In this document: positions 15,642 to 23,631 of the stretch, one piece after another | How the letters are laid out: every line of letters begins with the position of its first letter | Numbering within the stretch: position 1 is the stretch's first letter | NCBI RefSeq assembly: GCF_002980555.1 | Contig: NZ_PVBT01000001.1 | Location: 744,001 to 808,000, forward strand | Source: Phyllobacterium myrsinacearum | Lineage (GTDB): Bacteria; Pseudomonadota; Alphaproteobacteria; Rhizobiales; Rhizobiaceae | DNA length: 64,000 bases | Direction: 5' to 3' | The notes under the pieces: generated by a model | Told to the model about the DNA's origin: nothing | The model's database searches: none | Seen by the model: the letters and a program-made list of their open reading frames with translations, nothing else | Made by a program: the position numbers and the translations under genes

Positions 15642-18284
15642 TTGATTTCGGACCCTGCCACGTCTCCGGTTCATAGCAACGAGAAAGCGCTGCAGAGAAT
15701 TAACGCGCGCTCGCAGCTTAAACTGCCGTGGGGAAAGCGGACGAAATCGGCGATGTTCGCCTTCTTCGGCGTTGGCGTGGCTGTCCTCAGTCTGCTGGTG
15801 CTGACGCATTTGTCGAGCGAGATTTCGTTCAAGGCCGTCAAGCATTCCATCCACGCGATACCGAACAGCACATTGCTGTTGGCGCTGTTCTTTACCTTCG
15901 TCAGCTTTGCCGCCGTTGCGCTCTATGACGTGGTGGCGGTGGAAACCATCGCGCCCAAGCGTGTGCCCTATTATATCTCCGCCATGGCAGGCGGTGCCGG
16001 ATATGCCATCTCCAACGCGCTCGGATTCTCGCTGCTGACCGGCGGGGCGCTGCGTTACCGGGTCTATGCCGCTGAAGGCATCAATGTGGCCGACATCGGC
16101 CGGATCATCGGCACGTCGTGGCTGGCCATCTGGTTTGCCTTCACCATCATGATTGCCGTTGCGCTGGTGATCGATCCCACGCGTATTCCCTGGATCGTGT
16201 CGTTCGGTCCGGTGATTGACCAGATGATCGGTGCGTCCATTCTGCTTGCGGTGGCGGTCCTGCTCTACTGGCTGTCGCGCCGCGAGCGCACGCTGCGCAT
16301 CGGCCGTATGTCGGTGCGCCTGCCGTCGTCGCAAGGCGCCATGCTGCAGATCATTGCGGGACTGGTTGATGTTGCCGCCGCTGCGGCGACCCTTTATGTC
16401 CTGATGCCACACGGAGCGGTGCCGAGCATCGCCGCCTTTGCGCTGATCTATGTGGTCGCCGTGGCCCTTGGCATCATCAGTCATGCGCCCGGTGGCATCG
16501 GCGCGTTCGAGGCCACGATGATTGCCGGTCTGGGGATTGGCACCAATCCCGACGCGATTGCTGCCTTGCTGGCGTACCGGGCGATCTACACCCTCATTCC
16601 GTTCCTTGTCGCCATCATCGGCTTTGTCATCTCGGAAATACTGCGGCGCCGGCACCTCATTGCCGGGCCGACCATGCTGGCCGTGCGGGTGTTCGAAACG
16701 CTGATACCGCCGCTTTCCGCCGGTATCGCCTTTCTCGGCGGCATTGTCCTGCTGATTTCCTCGGTCACGCCGGACTTCACGCGCCGCCTCGAGGTGCTCT
16801 CGGATTTCGTGCCGATGCCGTTTTTGGAAATGTCGCATCTCGGCGCGAGTTTTGTCGGGCTGGCCCTGCTCATCGTGGCGCGGGGACTGGCGCGGCGGCT
16901 TTGGCGCGCCTGGGTGATGGCCGTTGTCCTCTTCAGCCTGGGGGCGGTCTTTTCCCTGGCAAAGGGACTGGATTGGGAAGAAGCACTGGCCCTGACCCTG
17001 ATGGCGGGCGTGCTGCTGCTGTTCGGCGATTCCTTTTACCGCAAGCCGATGGGGGAAAGTTTCAAGCTGACCTGGGGCTGGCTCGCCAGTATCGGCACCA
17101 CCGCCTTTGCCGTGCTGTGGCTCGGTTTCTTCGCCTATCGCCATGTGGAATATGCCAACCAGCTCTGGTGGGAATTTGCCTGGGATGCGCAGGCATCCCG
17201 CTTCCTGCGCGGTAGCGTGCTGCTGCTGACCCTGCTGGCGGCGATCACCATCAACACGGTGATCAACGGTGTCGGGCGCGGCAAGCTGCGGGCGCAGCCC
17301 ATCCCGGAAGAGGTGCCGGATCTGGTGGCGCAATCGCCGCGGGCCTCCGATGCGCTGGCACTCTTGGGCGACAAACGGTTCTTGATGGATGGCAAGGGGC
17401 GCGGCTTTGTCATGTTTGCCCGCTCCGGCGGCAGTCTGGTGTCGATGGGCGAGCCGGTCGGCGGGGATGACGGTGTCATTGCGGGGCTTGCGTGGGCGTT
17501 TCGCGACATGGCGGATCGCACCGGCGCCCGGACCGTTTTCTACGGCGTCGGACCGGAACGCCTGCCGCTGTTCCTCGACATGGGCCTGACAGCGCTCAAG
17601 CTTGGCGAAGTGGCGCGCGTGGAACTGCGTGATTTTTCGCTGGAGGGTTCAAAACGCCAGCCGCTGCGCTATGCGGCAAGGCGGCTGGAAAAAGAAGGCA
17701 TCTCCTTTGAAATCCTGCCCAAGGAGCAGACGCCGGCCGTCATGGATGAACTGCGCGAGGTGTCCGACGCCTGGCTCGAAATGAAATCAGGTTCCGAAAA
17801 GCGTTTCTCGCTCGGCTCGTTCGAAGTGGCGTATCTCTCGCATTTCGACATTGCGGTCCTGCGCAAGGATGGTGCTATCGTGGCTTTTGCCAATGTCTGG
17901 CGCGGCGCGGGGCAGAAGGAAATTGCTGTTGATCTGATGCGGCACCGGCCCGATGCATCAAGCGTTATCATGGATGGCCTGTTTGCCAATCTGCTGATGG
18001 CGGCGAAGGCAGAGGGCTACGAGTGGTTCAATCTCGGTGCTGCACCCTTGTCCGGTCTTTCCGACAGCCACCTTGCGTCCCGCTGGAACCGCATCGGGTC
18101 GTTCATCTACCGGCGCGGTGCCGAATTTTATCGATTTGACGGATTGCGTGCGTTCAAGGATAAGTTCGGGCCGAAATGGACGCCCTATTATCTGATTTGC
18201 CCCCCAGGCCTTGCCACGCCGCGTTCGCTGATCGATGCAACGAATTTGGTGAGCGGCAGCCCCTTCGAGGTGTTTAAACGATGA
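15642..18284 (+). CDS. mprF: Bifunctional lysylphosphatidylglycerol flippase/synthetase
   Basis: The 880-residue protein (LpiA in rhizobia) transfers lysine from lysyl-tRNA to phosphatidylglycerol and moves the product across the membrane. The N-terminal half has many membrane segments (for example MFAFFGVGVAVLSLLVLTHL, and SNALGFSLLTGGALRYRVY of the flippase domain). The C-terminal third is the DUF2156 GNAT-like synthase domain (SDAWLEMKSGSEKRFSLG, YEWFNLGAAPLSGL, FKDKFGPKWTPYYL). Lysyl-PG raises resistance to cationic peptides and, in Rhizobium tropici, acid tolerance. The start is TTG at 15642 after GGAAAG. It overlaps acvB by ATGA, matching the known lpiA-atvA/acvB operon. Confidence 0.95.
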   Translation: MISDPATSPVHSNEKALQRINARSQLKLPWGKRTKSAMFAFFGVGVAVLSLLVLTHLSSEISFKAVKHSIHAIPNSTLLLALFFTFVSFAAVALYDVVAVETIAPKRVPYYISAMAGGAGYAISNALGFSLLTGGALRYRVYAAEGINVADIGRIIGTSWLAIWFAFTIMIAVALVIDPTRIPWIVSFGPVIDQMIGASILLAVAVLLYWLSRRERTLRIGRMSVRLPSSQGAMLQIIAGLVDVAAAAATLYVLMPHGAVPSIAAFALIYVVAVALGIISHAPGGIGAFEATMIAGLGIGTNPDAIAALLAYRAIYTLIPFLVAIIGFVISEILRRRHLIAGPTMLAVRVFETLIPPLSAGIAFLGGIVLLISSVTPDFTRRLEVLSDFVPMPFLEMSHLGASFVGLALLIVARGLARRLWRAWVMAVVLFSLGAVFSLAKGLDWEEALALTLMAGVLLLFGDSFYRKPMGESFKLTWGWLASIGTTAFAVLWLGFFAYRHVEYANQLWWEFAWDAQASRFLRGSVLLLTLLAAITINTVINGVGRGKLRAQPIPEEVPDLVAQSPRASDALALLGDKRFLMDGKGRGFVMFARSGGSLVSMGEPVGGDDGVIAGLAWAFRDMADRTGARTVFYGVGPERLPLFLDMGLTALKLGEVARVELRDFSLEGSKRQPLRYAARRLEKEGISFEILPKEQTPAVMDELREVSDAWLEMKSGSEKRFSLGSFEVAYLSHFDIAVLRKDGAIVAFANVWRGAGQKEIAVDLMRHRPDASSVIMDGLFANLLMAAKAEGYEWFNLGAAPLSGLSDSHLASRWNRIGSFIYRRGAEFYRFDGLRAFKDKFGPKWTPYYLICPPGLATPRSLIDATNLVSGSPFEVFKR

Positions 18285-19675
18285 AATTTCTACGCAGGCC
18301 CTATCTGTATCTCGTTGCTGCGCTTGTGATTATCAGCATCATTCTCTCCGTCACCTATCGCACCATGCCCTGGCTTGGTTTCGGGACCTCCGGACGCATT
18401 CTGGTCACATCCGAACGCCTGAGCGAGGTCCCGCTGCTGCAGCCGCGCATGAAACCGACCGGTATTGCCATCCTCGTGTCGCAGACCGGCGGTATCGGTG
18501 CTGATGACGAGGCGCTGTCCAAGCTGCTGCTCGATCGCGGGTTCCTCGTCCTGATGGTCGATCTGGAAAGGTGGCGTCAGCAACTCAACCAGGATACGGG
18601 CGAATGCACCTATTTCGTCTCCGATCTTGAGGGCATTGCGAAGGAAGCTCAGCGCATGATTTCTCTCGATACCTATATGCATCCGGTGATGATCGGCATT
18701 GGCGAAGGCGGCGTGATGTCCTATGCCTCGGTCGCCAATTCACCGGCGGCAACCCTTGCGGGTGCGGTGGCACTCGACCCGACCGTTGCGCTCAACACCA
18801 AGCTGCCCTCCTGCGAGGGGGCGGATTTCGAGCCCGTGGCCGGACAGGGCTACAGCTATTCCTATGATGCCGACCTGCCCAATCCGGCGGTGGTCGTGCG
18901 GGAAAAGGCAGATCCGGCACCATCCGGTCCGCCGACCCCCGGCTATTTCAAGGCGCAGGAGAAGCTGGCCGCAGGCAAGCCCGAGCGCATGCAGATGGCG
19001 GCGGATGCGGCAGTGGAAATTGCCAAGGAGGATGCCTCCGCCGATACCCTGCCGATCGTTGATATTCCAAGCAGCAGCGGCCCGGCGAAATATCTCGCTG
19101 TCTTCTTCTCCGGCGACGGCGGCTGGCGCGATATCGACAAATCCGTCGGCGACATCATCGCCAAGGAAGGGGTGCACGTCGTCGGTGTCGATTCCCTGCG
19201 GTACTTCTGGTCGGTGCGCAAACCGGAGGACATCGCCAAGGATATCGGCCGCATCATCAAGAAAGCCGATCCGACAAGCAAGCTGCCCGTGGTTCTTCTC
19301 GGCTATTCCTTCGGGGCGAACACGGTGCCCTTCGCCTGGCCCTTCATTCCCGAGCATCTGCAGCAGCGTATCGCCATGGTCGGGCTGATCGGCACGGAGG
19401 AGACCACGCCGTTCCAGGTCTCGGTCGGTGCGTGGCTGGGTCTGGGCGGCGACAACGAGGTGGCGCCCGCCATTGCCAAACTGCCGCCGGCAAAGGTCCT
19501 GTGCGTCTATGGCACGCAGGAGGACGATACGGCCTGCAATGACCCCTCGCTCAGCACGGTGCAGAAAATCCAGTTGAAGGGCGATCATCATTACGATGAA
19601 AAATATGACACGCTGGCTGCCAAACTGATGGAAGCCATCGCATCCCGCGTGCCGGCGCAGCCATCCGCGCAGTAA
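18281..19675 (+). CDS. acvB: AcvB/VirJ-like lysyl-phosphatidylglycerol hydrolase
   Basis: The 464-residue protein has an N-terminal membrane anchor or signal (YLYLVAALVIISIILSV) and two parts as in AcvB of Agrobacterium. The C-terminal VirJ domain holds the alpha/beta hydrolase elbow LLGYSFGANTVPF near residues 338-350, an Asp in VYGTQEDDTACND and a His in KGDHHYDEKYD. AcvB is known to hydrolyse lysyl-PG in the periplasm and is required for Agrobacterium virulence; the related AtvA of R. tropici is needed for acid tolerance. The ATGA overlap with mprF places the synthesis and breakdown enzymes in one operon. Confidence 0.93.
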   Translation: MKFLRRPYLYLVAALVIISIILSVTYRTMPWLGFGTSGRILVTSERLSEVPLLQPRMKPTGIAILVSQTGGIGADDEALSKLLLDRGFLVLMVDLERWRQQLNQDTGECTYFVSDLEGIAKEAQRMISLDTYMHPVMIGIGEGGVMSYASVANSPAATLAGAVALDPTVALNTKLPSCEGADFEPVAGQGYSYSYDADLPNPAVVVREKADPAPSGPPTPGYFKAQEKLAAGKPERMQMAADAAVEIAKEDASADTLPIVDIPSSSGPAKYLAVFFSGDGGWRDIDKSVGDIIAKEGVHVVGVDSLRYFWSVRKPEDIAKDIGRIIKKADPTSKLPVVLLGYSFGANTVPFAWPFIPEHLQQRIAMVGLIGTEETTPFQVSVGAWLGLGGDNEVAPAIAKLPPAKVLCVYGTQEDDTACNDPSLSTVQKIQLKGDHHYDEKYDTLAAKLMEAIASRVPAQPSAQ

Positions 19676-19708
19676 TGTTGCCAGTTCGAATCTGGAGACC
19701 CGCGCCGC

Positions 19709-20734
19709 CTAGCCGGCGGCGCTGGTTGCAGCCTTTTTATCCCCGGCAGATTGGACTGGGGCCTCGGATGCCTGCTTCTTGCGTGCATCCGCGTAGCGCT
19801 GGGCAATGACGGCACAGGCCATCAGCTGGATCTGGTGGAACAGCATCAGCGGCAGCACGATGCTGCCGATGTTCTGACCGGCGAAAATCACCGTGGCAAT
19901 GGGCACGCCGCTGGCAAGGCTCTTCTTCGAGCCGCAGAAGGTGATGGCGATCTCGTCCTCCTTGGAGAAACCCAGCCAGCGGCTGCCATACATGGTCGTG
20001 AGCAGGACCAGTGCAAGAAGCACGATGTTGACGGCAATGACCACGCCGAGATCGCGCAGCGACATGGTCTTCCACAGGCCTTCATTCACCGATTCGCTGA
20101 AGGCGAGATAAACAACCATCAGAATGGAGCCGCGATCCACCGGCATCAGGATTTTCTTCTTGCTGCGGATGAAATCGCCGATCCATGGCTGCAGCACCTG
20201 TCCGAGAACGAAGGGCGCCAGCAATTGCAGCAGAATGGATTGCAGTGCATCCAGCGAGAACCCGGCGTGGCCGCTGGCGGAAAACAGGACGCCAGCCAGA
20301 AGCGGGGTCAGGAACATGCCGAAAATATTCGAGGCGGATGCCGAACAGATGGCGGCGGGAACATTGCCGCCGGCTATCGATGTAAAGGCGATGGACGACT
20401 GCACCGTTGACGGCAGAACGCACAGAAACAGAATGCCGGTGTAAAAAGCCGGCGGCAGGATGGCAGGAACAAGCACACCGGCAGCCAGACCGAAGATCGG
20501 GAACAGCACGAAGGTGGCGGCGAGAATCGTCAGATGCAGTTTCCAGTGCAGAAACCCGGCAATGACCACATCCCGCGACAGGCGCGCGCCGTGCAGGAAA
20601 AACAGAAGCCCGATGGCCACTTTCGTCGCCAGACCGAAATAACCGGCGGCCACGCCGCTGACGGGGAAAAACGATGCGAGCACAACGGTGGCAACCAGCA
20701 TCAGGGTGAAATTGTCAGGCAGGAAACGGGACAT
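19709..20734 (-). CDS. Bile acid:sodium symporter (BASS) family transporter
   Basis: The 341-residue membrane protein is of the SBF-like/YfeH type (about ten membrane segments). Family blocks are visible: AIGLLFFLHGARLSRDVV, LFLCVLPSTVQSSIAFTSIAGGNVPAAICSAS, NIFGMFLTPLL and ITFCGSKKSLASGVPIATVIF, in which the crossing discontinuous helices carry the sodium and substrate sites. The first residues MSRFLPDNFTLML at 20734 give the usual family length; an in-frame upstream codon at 20770 is less likely. It is divergent from a LysR gene across a short region with two repeated palindromes, suggesting direct control by that regulator. Substrate unknown. Confidence 0.9.
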   Translation of the reverse strand: MSRFLPDNFTLMLVATVVLASFFPVSGVAAGYFGLATKVAIGLLFFLHGARLSRDVVIAGFLHWKLHLTILAATFVLFPIFGLAAGVLVPAILPPAFYTGILFLCVLPSTVQSSIAFTSIAGGNVPAAICSASASNIFGMFLTPLLAGVLFSASGHAGFSLDALQSILLQLLAPFVLGQVLQPWIGDFIRSKKKILMPVDRGSILMVVYLAFSESVNEGLWKTMSLRDLGVVIAVNIVLLALVLLTTMYGSRWLGFSKEDEIAITFCGSKKSLASGVPIATVIFAGQNIGSIVLPLMLFHQIQLMACAVIAQRYADARKKQASEAPVQSAGDKKAATSAAG

Positions 20735-20774
20735 GGCTGTTATTCCGGTACGATAGATTTGCGGCAGCATCCAC

Positions 20775-20819
20775 TATCATGATATAGGATGCAAGGAATA
20801 ACACTTATCATGATTCAGG
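20775..20819. promoter_or_regulatory. Two repeated LysR-type sites between the BASS and LysR genes
   Basis: TATCATGATA at 20775-20784 is a perfect palindrome, and TATCATGAT recurs at 20806-20814. Both are followed by AGGAT after two bases. The sites are 31 bases apart, close to three helical turns, as expected for a recognition and an activation half-site of a LysR tetramer. Confidence 0.6.
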
Positions 20820-20826
20820 ATTTCAT

Positions 20827-21687
20827 ATGCTTGATCTCATGCAATTGCGCAGTTTCGTCGCGCTGGAGCAGATGGGCAGTTTTTCCCTGGCGGCGAAAAA
20901 GCTGGGGCTGGGCCAGTCAACCGTCAGCCAGCATATCCAGAGGCTGGAGACGCAGCTCGGCCGCAGTCTGGTGCAGCGCGATACGCACCGTCTTGCCCTG
21001 ACGCCGGATGGCGAGGCGCTGCTTGCCCATGCGCGGACCATGCTGACGATCAATGGCGAAGTGCAGGCGCTTTTTGCTGAAAACAGTTTGCGCGGTCATC
21101 TGCGCCTGGGTGTTTCCGAAGATTTTGTCACCAGCCGTCTTCCTGACGTGCTGGAGGATTTCGGCCGGGCGCACCCGTCCGTCGACCTGGAACTCACGGT
21201 GTCCTTGAGCGGTGTCCTCTATGAAATGCTGGACCGGGGCGAGATCGATCTGGTCCTGGCCAAGCGCCGTCTTGGCGACCCGCGCGGCGAGCTGGTCTAT
21301 CGCGAGCCGCTGGTCTGGCTGGCGCGTGATCCGGCGCGTCTCGTGGGAAAGCAGAAGGCATTGCCGCTGATCGCCTTTCCACCGCCGAGCATTACCCGCC
21401 GTGTCGCACTGGAGACACTGGAAAAGCATCAGATTCCCTGGCGTATCGTCTGCACCTGCGGCAGCCTCAGCGGCCTGATTGCGGCAGCGAGAGCCGGCAT
21501 GGGCGTTCTGGTGCAGCCGCGCAGCATGGTTCCGGCCGGCTTGCAGGAGCTTCCCGCGGGCCGGCTGCCGGCGCTTGAGGATGTGGAATTCGTGCTGGTT
21601 CCGCGCAAGGGCGCCGATGGTGAACTGATCGCGGCGCTGTCGAAGGAAATCCTGTCGAATGTCCGCAATTTCCAGAATGCCAGTTAA
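20827..21687 (+). CDS. LysR-family regulator of the BASS transporter
   Basis: The 286-residue protein has the N-terminal LysR helix-turn-helix (MLDLMQLRSFVALEQMGSFS, then KKLGLGQSTVSQHIQRLE) and a periplasmic-binding-like effector domain from about residue 90. It is divergent from the BASS transporter with only 92 bases between start codons, in which two TATCATGAT sites lie; regulation of the transporter and of itself is likely. The stop overlaps the convergent EAL/GGDEF gene stop by four bases. The ligand is unknown but should relate to the transported organic anion. Confidence 0.93.
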   Translation: MLDLMQLRSFVALEQMGSFSLAAKKLGLGQSTVSQHIQRLETQLGRSLVQRDTHRLALTPDGEALLAHARTMLTINGEVQALFAENSLRGHLRLGVSEDFVTSRLPDVLEDFGRAHPSVDLELTVSLSGVLYEMLDRGEIDLVLAKRRLGDPRGELVYREPLVWLARDPARLVGKQKALPLIAFPPPSITRRVALETLEKHQIPWRIVCTCGSLSGLIAAARAGMGVLVQPRSMVPAGLQELPAGRLPALEDVEFVLVPRKGADGELIAALSKEILSNVRNFQNAS

Positions 21688-23483
21688 ACCTCTGTCAGAT
21701 TGCTGAACACCAGTCCGGACGGATTGGCTTTGGCGGATGCCTTGATCGCCGCGATGGATGCGCTGACCCGGTTGACGTCCGCATGCATGAGACCTTCGGC
21801 AATCTCCAGCACGGCAATGCTGCAGCGCATGAGCGGAAAGTGGCGCTCGCCACCGGACCGGTCATGGGCGCGGATGGCGCCGGCAGTGCGGTCTTCCGGC
21901 GTATAGAGATCAAGCACATTGGTCTGGAAATCGCTCAACAGACCGGTCAGCCGTTCCTCGATTTCCGCCCGGCTGCCTCCGCTCATCCCGATGAAGAAGT
22001 CGTCGCCGCCGACATGGCCGAGGAACTTGTCTTCCCCGACAAAATGATGCCGGAGCAGCGAGGCAAACAGGCCGATGGCCAGATCGCCCTTCTGGAAGCC
22101 GTAATGATCGTTGAACGGCTTGAAATTGTCGAAGTCGCAATAGCAGAAGAAGCGGGTCGATGAACCGTCCCGCATGATGTCCTGCACATAGTCGCGGATG
22201 GAGCGATTGCCCGGCAGGCCGGTCAGCGGATTCTGGTCCTGCGCGGTCTTCAGCTGCTTCTCATTGATGATTTTCAACAGGGACGAGGCGGAGAGGACAC
22301 CGGCATAGCGCAGGTTCTCGGTCAGGATCACGCAGTCGCTGCCGTCGATTCCAGCGAAAATCTTGAGCATCTGCTCGGCGGGCGTATCGAGATCGGCGAT
22401 GGGGGTTCCGGTCACGAAGTGCGAAATGCCGCGCTGATAAATGCGGTTTTTCAGGAGATCGCGGCCGAAGGGATGATAGATCATCGCCTTGACGTGATAT
22501 TCGTGCAAAACGCCGCGCGGCTCGTCATTGGCGCTGAGCACCGGAAAAAAGCTCTGCTGCGGGTTTTTGCGGAAGAGCTCAAAGACATTGTCGAGATCGT
22601 CGTTCTCACGCACGGCGGGAAGGCGCTGCACCTGCGCCCGGATGAGAATGCTGTCGAGTGTCGTGGTCTGGCGGCGCCCGCTGCCGGCCTGTTCCAGGTG
22701 GGGATAGGTATCCTGCAGCTCCCCGACATGGGTGGTGGGGCGCGCGATGTAATATCCCTGGACGAGATCGCAGCCGAGATCGCGGCAGACGATATATTCC
22801 GCTTCCGTTTCCACGCCTTCGGCGATGACGCGTGCACCCAGCATATGACCCATCTGGACAATCTGCTTGACGATGTGGCGTTTGCGCGGGCTGGCGTCGA
22901 GACCCGAGATGAAGTGGCGGTCGATCTTCACATAGTCGGTCGGATAGTCGCACAGCAGTTTCAATCCGTTGAAACCGACGCCGAAATCATCGATGGCAAG
23001 CTTGAAGCCGCCGTGGCGCAGCTTGTTGATCAGCGCGGTGAAAGCTGCGTCCTTGGTGTTGTCGAAACGCTCGGACAGTTCGAAACAGATGGAGGAGGGG
23101 CGAATGCTGGCTTTGATCAGCTGCTGGGCAAGGCGCTCGATGAAATTGGTGCCCAGGCTGATCAGCCGCGCATCGATATTGATGAACAGCATGCGGTGGG
23201 TGAAGCCGGGCAGGCCGGAAAACCCGGCAAAGGCCCGGCCGTTGATCATCTGTTCCAGCTCGGCCAGTTGGCCGACATCATGCGCCTTGTCGAGCAGTTC
23301 GGGCGGCGAACCAAAACCCAGCCGGTCAAACCCGCGCATGAGCGATTCATAGCCGAAAGTCGCCCCGGTTGCCGCCTCGACGATCGGCTGGAATGCGGTT
23401 TCTATGGCCAGCTTTGCGAGGGTCACGAGCTGATCGTCACCAAAACGGCGCAGGACCAGCATTTCAGCGGGTTGGAAGGACAT
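21684..23483 (-). CDS. EAL-CBS-GGDEF protein (cyclic di-GMP turnover)
   Basis: The 599-residue soluble protein has three parts. An EAL domain (about 25-265) has motif ESL instead of EAL, plus the metal and catalytic residues seen in LFINIDARL, FELSERFD, LAIDDFGVGF, VKIDRHF and IAEGVETEAE. A CBS pair (about 280-410) follows, then a GGDEF domain (about 430-595) whose motif is GGDDF near residue 490, with no RxxD inhibitory site. The phosphodiesterase half looks complete; the cyclase half is altered in its signature. CBS domains often bind adenine nucleotides, so activity may follow energy state. ATG at 23483 has GGAG seven bases upstream. Confidence 0.92.
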   Translation of the reverse strand: MSFQPAEMLVLRRFGDDQLVTLAKLAIETAFQPIVEAATGATFGYESLMRGFDRLGFGSPPELLDKAHDVGQLAELEQMINGRAFAGFSGLPGFTHRMLFINIDARLISLGTNFIERLAQQLIKASIRPSSICFELSERFDNTKDAAFTALINKLRHGGFKLAIDDFGVGFNGLKLLCDYPTDYVKIDRHFISGLDASPRKRHIVKQIVQMGHMLGARVIAEGVETEAEYIVCRDLGCDLVQGYYIARPTTHVGELQDTYPHLEQAGSGRRQTTTLDSILIRAQVQRLPAVRENDDLDNVFELFRKNPQQSFFPVLSANDEPRGVLHEYHVKAMIYHPFGRDLLKNRIYQRGISHFVTGTPIADLDTPAEQMLKIFAGIDGSDCVILTENLRYAGVLSASSLLKIINEKQLKTAQDQNPLTGLPGNRSIRDYVQDIMRDGSSTRFFCYCDFDNFKPFNDHYGFQKGDLAIGLFASLLRHHFVGEDKFLGHVGGDDFFIGMSGGSRAEIEERLTGLLSDFQTNVLDLYTPEDRTAGAIRAHDRSGGERHFPLMRCSIAVLEIAEGLMHADVNRVSASIAAIKASAKANPSGLVFSNLTEV

Positions 23484-23631
23484 GGGGTACTCCGGCATGG
23501 ATGCAAATTGCAGCCGGATAATTTCCGCTCATCCTTGAATATTCCGTTTCTGCCAGATGACAGTTTTATGAAGTTTGCAGCAGGTAATGGAGCAGCGGCA
23601 TGCCGGTGGTGGTTTCAGCGCGTTTCCGGCC

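Noticed and set aside
15606-17333. 575-residue open frame antisense to mprF
   Set aside because: It is very rich in His, Gln, Arg and Gly, as typical of the antisense of a GC-rich gene; the plus strand clearly encodes MprF.
19680-19698. CCAGTTCGAATCTGG, which looks like a tRNA T-arm
   Set aside because: No D-arm, anticodon arm or acceptor pairing is found before it; the coding end of acvB lies directly upstream. It is probably chance or a small convergent hairpin.
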